A DNA stretch of 64,000 nt from CAWARU01 sp963805795 (GCA_963805795.1 CAWDVG010000001.1:1488001-1552000); one strand, 5' to 3'; counted from the stretch's first letter, positions 53,601 through 62,297 are shown. Numbers and translations: made by a program. Notes: generated by a model from the sequence alone, not told the origin.

Positions 53601-56520
53601 ACAAGCGCGTGAAGAAATTTTTGCTGCCATGAATAGCTTATATAACGATGAGGATGTACTAGAAGATTTGTTTTTAAAGGAACAAGTTGATGAATATCTA
53701 AAAGGGTCAGATAAATATCCTTTATTTCAAGAATATATTAAAATTAACCATATCTTATTGGAGGTTGTCCGAGAAGGGCGTGATGTAAAAACGGTCCAAG
53801 AGCTATTAGATAAAGGCGCAAATATTAATTTTACTTCTGCTTCAAGGGACTCAGCATTCTATTTGGCATATCATCATGGTTGGATCCATTTGGCTGAGTT
53901 TATTTTTAATAAAAAACCTAAAATTGCCGAATACCATAAAGAAAATGCCATTCTTAAGATGTCCCATAAATATGGCTTTTTGTTTTTAAAGACCTTAATG
54001 GAAATTGAAGCACGCTCTAAAAAAATAGGCAATAAGGCCTCCAATCTTTATCAGCTAACTGCATTAAGTAAAACCCTAACATTAAAATTGTTCCCCAGTT
54101 TTAAAATACGTGTGCCAGAATTGTTGGCAATTGAACACAAAGAGATCAATGAACATTTATTAACTTATTTCCCAGAATTTTCTAAAATGTGGAATGATTT
54201 TGTAATTGAACAGCAAAACATTGAAGGAGAAATTACAAAAAAAGCAGAAGCAATTCTAGAAGCCATCAGAAATAAAATTATAAATCTGTTTAAAGCCCAG
54301 CCCTTCGTCACAAAAAATATTGAGGAATTTATTGCAAAATCAAGCCAATCTAAACAAAATCGAGATACCACGGTGGTCGTGAGAAGTACCGGAAGGAAAG
54401 AAGACACTCTGTGGTTTGCGAATCCAGGTGGAAATGAAAGTATATCTGCTGTCCCAATCGAAAAAAATGCAATTTCAGAGGCCATTGGTAAAGTGCTTGC
54501 CTCTTACCTCAGTATTAAATCTTTAAAACAAAGATTATTAAATAAAAATGAAAACATTACTGAAACTCCGTTTTTCGCTGTTTTTATTCAGTTCATGATT
54601 GGTGAGCCCATGAACGGTTTACAAAATGCTGCACAACATCCAAATTTAGTGCCTCGTTCAGGAGTTATGTATACGGGTAATGCAGGTTGCCGAATTCAAG
54701 TAGCCCCTGGACATGGAGAATTAATTGTCAATAGTAAAGGTGCTTTTGATACTTATTTTGTCACTTGTGAAAATGTGGTACATGCACAAATTAGCCCCAA
54801 CAAACAGTTTCGTTTAATCCCTTTTCAAGATAATATTAACAAAAAAAGGATACTGAAAAACGAAAAAAACTCAAAATTCTTAAAAGAATCTCCTGCATTA
54901 TCTACTTCAGTCGCAGTTGCAATAGCAGAAATTGGAAGAAATATTGAAGAGCATTATGGAATTCCAATGGATATTGAGTTTGTCTTTGAACCACAAACGG
55001 ACACACTTAATTTGGTACAGGCTCGCCCTATTCCCAATGGGGAATTAAGCGTCATAGAACCTTCTTCGGTTTCTCCCAACAAGTTATCTGCGGTAAAAGC
55101 ACATGCAATGGCTGTGGGGGTGATAAGCCCTGCCGGAAATGCCGCAAGAATCATAACACATAACTCAGAGCTAAAAGTTTTTCCCACGATAGATTTAGCA
55201 CTTAAATTTTATTTGGCACAAAAGAATTCACCCATAAAAGTGGTGATCATTGAAGTTGAAGCGCCTGAAACCTCTCATGAAGTTGCTCAGTTTAACTGCA
55301 AGGGTATTCCGGTTATTCATTCGAATATGGCGAGGTCAATAGAAAATTGGCTTTTAACAGAAAAACCCGTAATCATTATTGATCCTCAACGAAAACAAAT
55401 GATCAATTGGACTAACAATATCAAGGTTCATGCAAATGCCGAAAAAGAATTATTTGATCCGACCCATGGAATTCTAAAAAAGGGTTATTTTGAGTCTTCT
55501 ACCAAGCCTCAAGAAACTTTGCTGTATGGCTTTGGCTCTAGAACAGAGGTTGATCTTAAAAAAATAAGAGAATATCCAGCGGGAATACTGATGGATAGTA
55601 AAAGTGAACATGAAAAGATTGGCGATCTTTTAATCAGTACGGGTTCCAGCAATGAGGCCATTAGAGAGGGGGCTTTTGCTCAATTGTTGACTAACATGTA
55701 TCGGTTGATACCCAATACTGCCTGGACCAAAACGGCTAATGAAAAATCGTATACTACATTATTATCCCATCTTAATACGTTAAAAAGCGGTTTTGATTCC
55801 AACAACAATATAAAAGAGCAAATGGATGCCCTAAATAGGATGATGGTCATTTTTTGTCGAATGGCAAAAAGCAAAGCAGGTAGAAATCCTGGTTCCCCAC
55901 ATCAAAAGATTTTTTTACATGCCTTAATTACCGGGCTAGAATTGTCGAAAGCTTTAAAAAAATTATTTATTTCAAATTCCAATTCTATTGATAGTTATGC
56001 TGAATATTATGAGATTTTATCTCGTCTTGAAGCTATAGTGAAAGACTCGGGGAATGAACAAACCCTTTCAAACTCTGTGTACCAAATTGTAAGGGATAGG
56101 AAGCAGTTAAATGATGCGCTAAAAACCCCTAAAATCGAGACTTTACCTAAAGGCAAAATGGATGCTTTTTTAGCCCTGCATTCTTTCAAAAAATTAACAC
56201 TGAATAAAAAATTTTCTGAATTATGGTCTAAATTTGCTTTGGAATGTTGCCGAAATACACAACATGCACAGATGCTTGCCCATATTGTAAAGTTTACACT
56301 AAACAATGGCATTGCAGGTGACTGGGTTAATCTAACCCTGTATAAACATCTTGGACTATTCCAGGATGTTGCAGAAAGGGGGGGGAATGCTACCCGATCA
56401 ATGCTTACAAAAATAACGGATGAACTCAAACAAACTGCCAAAGAATTAGAAACCTCGAAATTATTAGAAATCCATAAAATTCTAGAGACCTGGTCCCAAA
56501 AAGATCCCAGATTGGTCTAA
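50611..56520 (+). CDS. Giant ankyrin protein with PPDK/PEP-synthase ATP-grasp and phosphohistidine domains
   Basis: This 1969-residue protein has clear ankyrin repeats at about 40-110, 200-285, 350-520, 570-610, 700-945 and a last set about 1050-1110 (e.g. GYTPIMRAAENGHLETVKLL). From about 1137 the PPDK_N/PEP-synthase ATP-grasp fold begins: KIGNKASNLYQL, VVVRSTGRKEDTLWFANPGG (about 1255), RSGVMYTGNAG, and PMDIEFVFEPQ...LVQARPIP (about 1460-1475). A PEP-utiliser swivelling domain follows, with the phosphorylatable His in ETSHEVAQFNCKGIPVIH (about 1556). The TIM-barrel PEP-binding domain is not seen; a helical C-terminus follows. ATP plus a phosphohistidine relay is family knowledge; the acceptor is unknown. 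The frame ends at 56520, where the next ORF continues in a shifted frame. Confidence 0.88.
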   Translation: MKLLVVSTSHNKSPEQRRLQAHWDAIDKKNQIEKEHIHIAKRDLFRAAKAGNTKQIEELINRRRITDLSVLDSEGYTPIMRAAENGHLETVKLLRNKGAQLHIKNKAGHDILTTTALKNQTAIVDFILANCLSSIRWGNHYELTYNCHIGRYKEATPSEDNSNLIFTLVKQSKNNMVMHLLTTWKHQFSVYDKDKTDGNTVLHIAVKDKNHTLLSNILEHLRPNPNKQNKSNHTPLHIAINQEDVLSSFLLIIAGADIYIRNANNLSALDLAKKQTNIIIQSLCELIDLSKSKQNKEAQELSPQIQNVINHLFDSGDYFNNKSMMGFMINFIRKTMADKKQIQEYIKNCELHFDMAAAAKLGDNATITALVTQGAKVNGKDSKGKTAIFHAARTNKVATIEHLISLGAIVSEMDNNGTNIIHESAYNGSIDTLRFLLKNWQQHLNVHSEEVDGYNALHYAAFNGQKVMVAFLLKETQIEINKKTKQGQSPLYLAARAKHPDTVRLLLQEGAILSLANAEGIIVKEETADAAALLFNLATGDADKRTEETLAMLQKGLNARLEQDGNTALHLSILNNNKFLALCLVLHGARMDIPNHQNKTPFELNTSSRYFVALEFIATYETPFAKDENFVRESHLKLLTMLQILCNDPEVNTNPLLKTKTDALITAVEDIIPTLFAHYKLSKTTQNQNNKLLNEALLEASKNDDTKAITELFLSGASIHATDANSYSPLLIAAANGHIHSIELLLNYGAGLTSKDHFGNNMLLVSAAHNQFLVVNYCLTQHKDIFNLTTTNFAGQTVLLLTAQFGHVDLINNLLKCYVLEKINAETQANLINQNALLIAVKNNQYKLVVSLLSSGWDIHAKDADGNTALHLAIQLGNDLMAAAFIMRGANQSSLNNLQETPRQLAEKLKRQSICSLMDLKNLSKDKRNQAGHLSKKAVITLTIYLYSGSELLKEKVLAETIYKFLCENLEDLEAKKKFNIIEQLEKYKNQADPQIKQAREEIFAAMNSLYNDEDVLEDLFLKEQVDEYLKGSDKYPLFQEYIKINHILLEVVREGRDVKTVQELLDKGANINFTSASRDSAFYLAYHHGWIHLAEFIFNKKPKIAEYHKENAILKMSHKYGFLFLKTLMEIEARSKKIGNKASNLYQLTALSKTLTLKLFPSFKIRVPELLAIEHKEINEHLLTYFPEFSKMWNDFVIEQQNIEGEITKKAEAILEAIRNKIINLFKAQPFVTKNIEEFIAKSSQSKQNRDTTVVVRSTGRKEDTLWFANPGGNESISAVPIEKNAISEAIGKVLASYLSIKSLKQRLLNKNENITETPFFAVFIQFMIGEPMNGLQNAAQHPNLVPRSGVMYTGNAGCRIQVAPGHGELIVNSKGAFDTYFVTCENVVHAQISPNKQFRLIPFQDNINKKRILKNEKNSKFLKESPALSTSVAVAIAEIGRNIEEHYGIPMDIEFVFEPQTDTLNLVQARPIPNGELSVIEPSSVSPNKLSAVKAHAMAVGVISPAGNAARIITHNSELKVFPTIDLALKFYLAQKNSPIKVVIIEVEAPETSHEVAQFNCKGIPVIHSNMARSIENWLLTEKPVIIIDPQRKQMINWTNNIKVHANAEKELFDPTHGILKKGYFESSTKPQETLLYGFGSRTEVDLKKIREYPAGILMDSKSEHEKIGDLLISTGSSNEAIREGAFAQLLTNMYRLIPNTAWTKTANEKSYTTLLSHLNTLKSGFDSNNNIKEQMDALNRMMVIFCRMAKSKAGRNPGSPHQKIFLHALITGLELSKALKKLFISNSNSIDSYAEYYEILSRLEAIVKDSGNEQTLSNSVYQIVRDRKQLNDALKTPKIETLPKGKMDAFLALHSFKKLTLNKKFSELWSKFALECCRNTQHAQMLAHIVKFTLNNGIAGDWVNLTLYKHLGLFQDVAERGGNATRSMLTKITDELKQTAKELETSKLLEIHKILETWSQKDPRLV

Positions 56521-56539
56521 CCCTGCAAAATTTGATGCT

Positions 56540-57985
56540 TTGTTTGAGAGCTACGCGCAAGAAGTTCTTCCTCTAATTGATGCTTTATCTTGGGGACCCA
56601 ATCTTAAACCCTTAACTCGCAAGGCCATTATTAAAGCGGTACAAGATTTGTGTCATTTAATGGACAGAACGATTAAATCTGTTAAAGGCAGCCCAGAATA
56701 TAAAGATAAAAAACTTCAAGTTGAAAGATTTTATAATTTATTAAGACCGTTCTTAAGTCTTTGCAAAAAATGGCATTACTATATACCCAATCATGTTTTT
56801 GCAAGTTGGTACACTAGGGTACCCAACGATAGATGGTGGTATTCTAACCCAAAGAATATGATGGATGAAATTGAAACGACGTTTAATAGCTTAGCTAAAG
56901 ATTTAAGTGAAAGACAGCTAAATGCCTCGAATACTTTTTCGGTACAGTCTGCAAAAATAGGTAGCGGGGCCAACTTTGACAGGCAATTTTCCCAAAGAAA
57001 AAATTCGTTAACGCTGGAAGATTTATTCACTTTATTCCATCAAAATATATTGGCTATTACTATATTTCTGGGTCAGGAATCAAGCGTACCTTTAGAATAT
57101 TACCCAGAGGAACTTCAAATCTTAATAAAATCTTTCAAGGATATTCGAAGTAATTTAGGCCAAATTGAACTGATGAATTCATTTTATCAGCACCCTACTA
57201 TTGTCATAGAATTTAATTTGGGCCTGCAAAATCATAGTGCAAAGTTTGGGATTGAATATGATAGAACCACTCAAAAATCTATTTTACATATCAATTATTT
57301 TGGCGAAAACTGGAATAATCGTATGACTCACATTGAACAGGTTGCAGATCTAGAAAGACACTTTTTAAATGCTCAACAAAAGAAAGCCGTTCACTATGAT
57401 GCCGTTGGACGTTCCATAGAATTTTCTTGGGAATTTCCGATAGAACGCATCCAACAAATCGGTTCAAAAATTACAAATATGTTGGATCGCTACACAAGCT
57501 TAGCAAACAATTATCACAATTATTTTAACTTTTATAATGTACTCTTTTGTCAATATAATCGAGCCGTGGATTGGTTTGCTTTCTGTAGTTCCCTCAGTGA
57601 AAATGAACTTGATGCAGTAATAAAAAGATTTGCAGATTTCGATATACGAGCACTAATTTATGAATATGTTTTAGACTACGCAAAAGCCAATAACATGATT
57701 AATATTAAGCGCGAACTTGATCCATTACCAGCCCATTATTTTAAACATATGCCAACACACATTGGATTCTTACAGCAATATCGTGGATCAGCCTTCTATA
57801 ATTTTCCGCCCATTACAGAAGCATTAGTGCATTATTTGTTAGATAAAGGGATGCCTTTTGGCGCAGGTAACGTGTTTTTGAATTATGCCTCCTCTTTCCC
57901 ATCACTCATTAAACGATACAATGAGACCCTGAAGGCCACAGAAAATGTAGCTCAGGCAACAGCAGTGAAGGGTCCCAGCAATTGA
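56540..57985 (+). CDS. C-terminal continuation of the ankyrin/ATP-grasp protein in a shifted frame (481 aa)
   Basis: The ORF has only a TTG start at 56540 and no ribosome-binding site. Its frame is open back to 56486, overlapping the end of the preceding gene, and reads IPDWSNPAKFDALFESYAQE straight across that gene's stop. This strongly suggests one original protein of about 2450 residues, broken by a single-base shift between about 56486 and 56520. The sequence itself is helical, rich in aromatic residues (WYTRVPNDRWWYSNPKN), and I do not recognise a domain. If not joined, it may be untranslated. Confidence 0.6.
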   Translation: MFESYAQEVLPLIDALSWGPNLKPLTRKAIIKAVQDLCHLMDRTIKSVKGSPEYKDKKLQVERFYNLLRPFLSLCKKWHYYIPNHVFASWYTRVPNDRWWYSNPKNMMDEIETTFNSLAKDLSERQLNASNTFSVQSAKIGSGANFDRQFSQRKNSLTLEDLFTLFHQNILAITIFLGQESSVPLEYYPEELQILIKSFKDIRSNLGQIELMNSFYQHPTIVIEFNLGLQNHSAKFGIEYDRTTQKSILHINYFGENWNNRMTHIEQVADLERHFLNAQQKKAVHYDAVGRSIEFSWEFPIERIQQIGSKITNMLDRYTSLANNYHNYFNFYNVLFCQYNRAVDWFAFCSSLSENELDAVIKRFADFDIRALIYEYVLDYAKANNMINIKRELDPLPAHYFKHMPTHIGFLQQYRGSAFYNFPPITEALVHYLLDKGMPFGAGNVFLNYASSFPSLIKRYNETLKATENVAQATAVKGPSN

Positions 57986-58016
57986 AGAACTCCCGACTGA
58001 TAGTCGGGAGTTCTTC
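57984..58016 (+). terminator. Hairpin terminator after the ankyrin/ATP-grasp locus
   Basis: GAAGAACTCCCGAC (57984-57997) and its exact complement (58003-58016) form a 14-bp stem with a 5-nt loop, overlapping the stop codon. A T7 run follows 18 bases later rather than directly, so termination efficiency is uncertain. Confidence 0.65.
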
Positions 58017-58043
58017 GCGGTAGAGAAAACTACTTTTTTTATT

Positions 58044-58085
58044 GGCTTGCTCACCTCACCTTAATCGGTGCGGACTGCGCAAGCC
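58044..58085. other. Short structured non-coding sequence
   Basis: GGCTTGC (58044-58050) pairs with GCAAGCC (58079-58085), enclosing a second stem CACC/GGTG (58057-58060, 58067-58070). The 42-nt unit is too small for a tRNA. It may be a repeat or attachment-site relic. Confidence 0.3.
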
Positions 58086-58100
58086 TACCCGTTCAAAATA

Positions 58101-58229
58101 ATGGACCGATATAATGGAATCGGTTTGGATGCAGAAAGTGATATTGAAAATGATAATGCAGCCCGTCTAATAGATACAAGTAGATACAAGCAAGCATCAA
58201 AATATGTTGGATATCTAATTATTTCTTAA
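58101..58229 (+). CDS. Possible small ORF (42 aa)
   Basis: An ATG at 58101 opens a 42-codon frame (MDRYNGIGLDAESDIEND and onwards) ending at a TAA at 58227. There is no ribosome-binding site and no recognisable family. It may be a fragment of a lost gene. Confidence 0.2.
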   Translation: MDRYNGIGLDAESDIENDNAARLIDTSRYKQASKYVGYLIIS

Positions 58230-58312
58230 GCCTTCTTATATCTTTTTAGTGGTTTTTGTGGTAAGCTGCTGTCTAAATGATGTGTTATTATTTATATTAT
58301 AAGGATAGAAAA

Positions 58313-58630
58313 ATGAAACAGTCTCAAGATATTCCTAATAAGAATGGCGAAATAATTGGATCCACTGCAAGTCGGGGAGAGTATCCTCGTGGTGCAGAGG
58401 ATCTTGGGTTAGCAATGGAATTTTTTCAACATATTCCTAAAATACCAGAACCACCCACCCTAACTGACACAAATAGAATAGTAAACAACATGATGAATGA
58501 TCATCCTGTTGAATCTGCAAGTATCGTTGCCTTAGGAATAGCAGTTTGCTTTTTATTTAAACGATTTTGTGGTACTCGCCCACCAAAGAAAGGCGAAGAA
58601 TCCAATCATAAACGGTACCAGGTCTCGTAA
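58313..58630 (+). CDS. Small hypothetical membrane protein (105 aa)
   Basis: I do not recognise a family. The ATG at 58313 has AAGGA at proper spacing, and is preferred over an upstream ATG at 58277. The N-terminal two-thirds are polar. A single hydrophobic segment lies near the C-terminus (ASIVALGIAVCFLF, about 69-82), followed by a basic Lys/Arg tail. This is a tail-anchor layout, which places the bulk in the cytosol of whichever cell it acts in. Confidence 0.55.
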   Translation: MKQSQDIPNKNGEIIGSTASRGEYPRGAEDLGLAMEFFQHIPKIPEPPTLTDTNRIVNNMMNDHPVESASIVALGIAVCFLFKRFCGTRPPKKGEESNHKRYQVS

Positions 58631-58666
58631 GTGTAAAGGATAAAAAAGGGTTGAAAAAACTTAAAC

Positions 58667-59680
58667 TTATCCTGTTCTAGAAGGTCCTGGCCTAGGATGC
58701 TCTTCTGCTGGCGGAGTCATTTTGAGCTGCTTTGGGTTAGTGGCCTCTGCAGGCAGGGCTGCAGCAGCGGGAGCCGCTATCACTGAATTATCAGCTTTCT
58801 CTTTGTAATCCTCTTTTTGTTTATCCATTGCCGTTTTTGTAATGTGCTGTTGCGTATCTGCAACAGCCACATTCGAAGGAGCGGAAGCCGCTGTTCCTGA
58901 AGAGGCTCCATAATGTGGTGTATAAGTTTTCGTCAAATGCTTATCTGCATCTATCTTATGATCTAAATCTTGTTTGACCAAAGCTGTTTTCGTGTTAGAA
59001 GAATTTATTATTACAGTTCTAGCTACAGGAGAAGACGGTGCTTTAACTCCTGCCATTATGAGAGGATTCCTATACCGCATAATCTTGGTAGAAATAACGG
59101 CTTTTGTTCCTAATGATGAAAGTGCAGACCAACCGTGTTTGTTTGCAGATGATGTATCCACCCAAGATACTTTGACACGCTGAAAACTATCACCTTTAGG
59201 TCGAAAATCCTTAGCTGTACCTTCAAGTTTTTTATGTTTTCCAAGAGAACCTAAGCGAGTGGCAACCTTTGCAATTCTATCGCCTTCCGTATCAGAGAAT
59301 TGCAAACTGACATCTGGAGCCATATTAAACTTATCTAAAATAACACATGTGGATTTATTATCAGCCGCGTAAATGCCAGGTGCTCCCCAAACATTTAAAT
59401 CCATTTTTAATCTGCTTAACTGATCAAATTCTGTACATTCCTTTTTATTTCCTAAATATATGTCCATGCGTTTTTTTATTTTAGCCAAAGTTTTTGTTGC
59501 TGTCTGGCTACCTTCAATGGCTTTAATGTTAATTTTACCGGCATTTAGCTCTCGTAATGCCCTTACATGTACTGCATGTACCAATAAATTTTGAGCATCC
59601 GCAGCCCCGAGGCTAAATCCCCCCATTTCAAACTTATATTTATTTGGTTTATTATTTCCTAGTTGTTTATCCAAAGACAT
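58667..59680 (-). CDS. Hypothetical protein with disordered Ala/Pro-rich C-terminus (337 aa)
   Basis: I do not recognise a family. Residues 1-220 look like a folded domain (GGFSLGAADAQNLLVHAVHV, SWVDTSSANKHGWSALS). The last 110 residues are low complexity with Ala, Pro, Thr and Lys. There is no export signal. The start overlaps the end of the DUF1016 fragment by 22 bp and lacks a clear ribosome-binding site. Composition is consistent with a secreted effector, but there is no direct evidence. Confidence 0.5.
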   Translation of the reverse strand: MSLDKQLGNNKPNKYKFEMGGFSLGAADAQNLLVHAVHVRALRELNAGKINIKAIEGSQTATKTLAKIKKRMDIYLGNKKECTEFDQLSRLKMDLNVWGAPGIYAADNKSTCVILDKFNMAPDVSLQFSDTEGDRIAKVATRLGSLGKHKKLEGTAKDFRPKGDSFQRVKVSWVDTSSANKHGWSALSSLGTKAVISTKIMRYRNPLIMAGVKAPSSPVARTVIINSSNTKTALVKQDLDHKIDADKHLTKTYTPHYGASSGTAASAPSNVAVADTQQHITKTAMDKQKEDYKEKADNSVIAAPAAAALPAEATNPKQLKMTPPAEEHPRPGPSRTG

Positions 59681-60060
59681 AACACAAGCACCAACCGCTT
59701 GGGAATTAGCATTTTATACATTGACCACCTTAAACGAAAACGATTCTTTAAAATATCTACATATCTTTCGTCCGAATTGGAAATTGTTTCAGAAACTGGA
59801 AAAATTTTATAGAAGAGATACATATATTCAAGATTCTCGCTAAAAAAAATTTTTTCATTAATCTCTTTTAATCCGATTGATAATTGTTTTAAAAACTCAC
59901 AAGGTTTTATATGTTCCCCTTCCACGAAATCAAAAATTAACTTACCAATCAACCAATAACACGCTAGATTGCTTTCAGAATATGTGGATGAAAAAACATT
60001 TTTTATTTGATTAAAGAATCTTTCATGTTCTAAAGAAGTTTGCTTTAAGTTTATCTTCAT
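59659..60060 (-). pseudogene. DUF1016/YhcG-type N-terminal fragment
   Basis: The 133-residue product contains the DUF1016_N pattern: CYWLIGKLIFDFVEGEH, LSIGLKEINEKIFFSENLEY, YLFYKIFP. This resembles the N-terminal domain of YhcG-type PD-(D/E)XK nucleases. The C-terminal nuclease domain is absent; after about residue 105 the sequence becomes unrelated and ends near the next gene. It is a truncated gene. The start is sound, with AAGG upstream of the ATG. Confidence 0.65.
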
Positions 60061-60089
60061 TACTTATTACCTTGCTAAACCGTAAGTGA

Positions 60090-60200
60090 TTAGTTTCCAA
60101 GTGAAATATACTGTGAATTATCCTTGTCTGTAACAAGGATAATTCTGATTTCGCTATTGGCGAGAACAGGGAATTCGTCAAAGAATGATAAAAATTGCAT
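60090..60200 (-). other. Possible 36-aa ORF in a 334-bp gap
   Basis: In the gap 60061-60394 an ATG at 60200 (minus), preceded by AAGGA, opens MQFLSFFDEFPVLANSEIR and onwards to a stop at 60090. No family is recognised. A second short minus frame lies at about 60240-60354. Both look like debris of a larger accessory gene. Confidence 0.2.
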
Positions 60201-60394
60201 TAAGATAGTCCTTGATTCAAAATATGAAGCTCTCTAACACCCTAGTGTACCTGGTGGAATTGATTTTTTATTATATCCATACAAATAATCCGCCTTGATA
60301 GGCATTATTAAGAGGCGTGGCTCGTATGAGTAATAGCGAGTATCATACATTGCTACGATAATTGTCAGATTTTTTTTCATTTTTTCCTTAAAAC

Positions 60395-61915
60395 TCATAA
60401 TTTCTCATTTTTCATCAGATCGGATTGTAACAAGAGACCCTTCTCTGTGAGACGATACTTTTGCCGGCTACTTTTAGGCTTTTTGGGAATTGTCATTTCT
60501 ACGTATCCACTATTTAATGCTGGAATTAGATATGCTTCATTAAAATAATCCCTATGTCGCAAATCCAAGGCGCTTTGAATTGCTGCCCGACTCAGGTCTC
60601 CATGCATAACTGCCACCAATCGTTCGATTTCAATTGTGACTTGCCCGGTACTTGCCCGGTACTTGCCCGGTACTTGCCCGGTAACTTTGCTAGTATCTAC
60701 ACTTATTTTGCGCCGAATGGTGGTTGTAAAGATACCAGTGGAAATTGAAAATTCTGGTTCTGGCAAGTCTGCCTCAATACAACGCGAAATCATATCTCTG
60801 GTACCGGTGCCCATACGCTCAATATATTTAGTTAGATATATGGGTTCGGCTATCAATGGATTGTGTGGTACAGAATGATGAGGTTTACGCAGTTTTTCTA
60901 AGGTTAATGAGGGTGGCAACTCGCCGGGATTCCATACCTCTAATCGATCTGCAAACAACATAACTTGAACGCTGGCATTACTCGTATAATCGCGATGGAC
61001 AACAGCGTTTACAATCGCTTCAGTGACAACTTCACGGGGTATTTCGTATTTAATGGGTACTTGTGTACTTTCAGCACGTGTTCCGACCCATAGGTTTATT
61101 TTTGACATAACAAAATCAACAGCTTGATCAACCAATTCAAACACTGTTCCTTTATATACCTGAAGGGATGGTATTGGTTTGGCCACATCAAGTCCATGAA
61201 AATGAGCGCACTTCACTTCAGAAGTTATCAAAAACCGTTGAGGATTTTTGCCAAACAGCAACATCGCAGCATGCGAAATAAGATCACCATTAATTAAATT
61301 AAGATGCGTTAACAATTCTAGCGGTGTAGCCGTTTCTGCTAGTGGAAAACCTCTTTGATGACGTGCTTGGCGTATAAAATTTGTCATGCGTGTTTCATCA
61401 AAATCTGCCAATGTTGCATTCAGACAGGGTGCAGCATCAAAAGGACCATTTCGAATTAGATATTTTGCTTCTAAATAATGAACCAGTGCAGCATATACAC
61501 CAGCAATTAACTCAGCATCTGTTGCATAACGCCTTCGAATCAGCTCATGGTTTATTTTTTTAATAAAAGCTTGGACTTTCGGCTCACGATTCTTATCATC
61601 TTCTCCCTTAATAAAAATAAGGCGAGTTTTGTGTTGATTAGTCGCTTCGTTAAATTCATGTTCGGTTGGAGAAATGCCTTTTGCGTCTTCAAAACCATAA
61701 TCGTTTCCGATCATACCAATGTAAATGTCACAATCAGCAACCTCATCTAAATACACTTCATCCGCACGACGATCAAGTGCCGGAAGATCTTCAAACAAAA
61801 AGGGCTCGAAGAAACGCCGCATCAAGGCATCATTACGCAACCAATCACGCAACACTAACCGATCTTTGGCAAACTCTTTTTGTACACTGCTGATAAAGAT
61901 GCGCAGCGGTTTCAT
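60395..61915 (-). CDS. DUF4062 plus HATPase_c_4 (RecG-like/AlbA-type) regulatory protein
   Basis: The 506-residue protein begins with a DUF4062 domain (LRIFISSVQKEFAKDRLVLR, DCDIYIGMIGNDYGFED, GISPTEHEFNEA). A middle region ALLFGKNPQRFLITSEVKCA leads to an ATPase of the GHKL/HATPase_c_4 type (EAIVNAVVHRDYTSNASVQV, DRLEVWNPGELPPSL, RMGTGTRDMI). A C-terminal winged-helix-like segment follows. Such proteins are often annotated as RecG-like or ATP-binding transcriptional regulators in accessory regions. The ATG at 61915 has GGAGG eleven bases upstream; the ATG at 61924 is too close to it. An 11-bp repeat tract lies inside the gene (60639-60682). Confidence 0.82.
   Translation of the reverse strand: MKPLRIFISSVQKEFAKDRLVLRDWLRNDALMRRFFEPFLFEDLPALDRRADEVYLDEVADCDIYIGMIGNDYGFEDAKGISPTEHEFNEATNQHKTRLIFIKGEDDKNREPKVQAFIKKINHELIRRRYATDAELIAGVYAALVHYLEAKYLIRNGPFDAAPCLNATLADFDETRMTNFIRQARHQRGFPLAETATPLELLTHLNLINGDLISHAAMLLFGKNPQRFLITSEVKCAHFHGLDVAKPIPSLQVYKGTVFELVDQAVDFVMSKINLWVGTRAESTQVPIKYEIPREVVTEAIVNAVVHRDYTSNASVQVMLFADRLEVWNPGELPPSLTLEKLRKPHHSVPHNPLIAEPIYLTKYIERMGTGTRDMISRCIEADLPEPEFSISTGIFTTTIRRKISVDTSKVTGQVPGKYRASTGQVTIEIERLVAVMHGDLSRAAIQSALDLRHRDYFNEAYLIPALNSGYVEMTIPKKPKSSRQKYRLTEKGLLLQSDLMKNEKL
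60639..60682. repeat. Four tandem copies of ACTTGCCCGGT (11 bp) inside a coding region
   Basis: The four units are exact. Because 11 is not a multiple of three, each copy is read in a different frame (minus-strand peptide TGQVPGKYRASTGQV). Gain or loss of one or two units would shift the downstream frame; four copies, and by three-step change one or seven, keep it open. Confidence 0.92.
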
Positions 61916-61984
61916 ATCAAACATATCCTCCAGATATCGGTGAAGAAAGCGTCCGCACTGAGGGCGCTTTTATATTTTTTCCTC

Positions 61985-62012
61985 CAATTCGCCAACGGCC
62001 ATTGGCGAATTG
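61985..62012. repeat. Perfect 11-bp inverted repeat upstream of the DUF4062 gene
   Basis: CAATTCGCCAA (61985-61995) and its complement (62002-62012) flank a 6-nt loop, about 70 bp upstream of the 60395-61915 start. It is a candidate operator or leader hairpin. Confidence 0.5.
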
Positions 62013-62101
62013 ACCTATGTCCATGTAACTTTTAAAAGCCGACAAAAAAAAAATCGAAGTCCTTTAATGCTACTAACACTAAAATTCACTTTATTAACCT
62101 T

Positions 62102-62297
62102 TCATGGAACATTCTTGCCATCCATTTTACCATAAGGTTCGAGATAATTTAGCCTCCTTAAAAACGTATCGCATTTTATACTCTGCAGCTCAACCTCAGT
62201 TAATAGATCATCAATAACCCCCAAATTTAAATGTAAATCGGCTGCAGAATACTCAAGCAAATTTGTATTTAATAAAAGGTTAATTGTAATTATTCAC
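62102..62297 (-). other. Possible coding remnant without a clear start
   Basis: A minus frame open from about 62297 to a TGA at 62102 reads NLLEYSAADLHLNLGVIDDL and then LTEVELQSIKCDTFLRRLNY. The composition looks coding, but there is no ATG and no recognised family. It lies between the DUF4062 gene and an IS fragment, in a 400-bp gap without other genes. Confidence 0.25.

Noticed and set aside
58044..58085. Cloverleaf-like GGCTTGC/GCAAGCC stem as a tRNA
   Set aside because: The unit spans only 42 nt, with one inner stem and no T-loop consensus.
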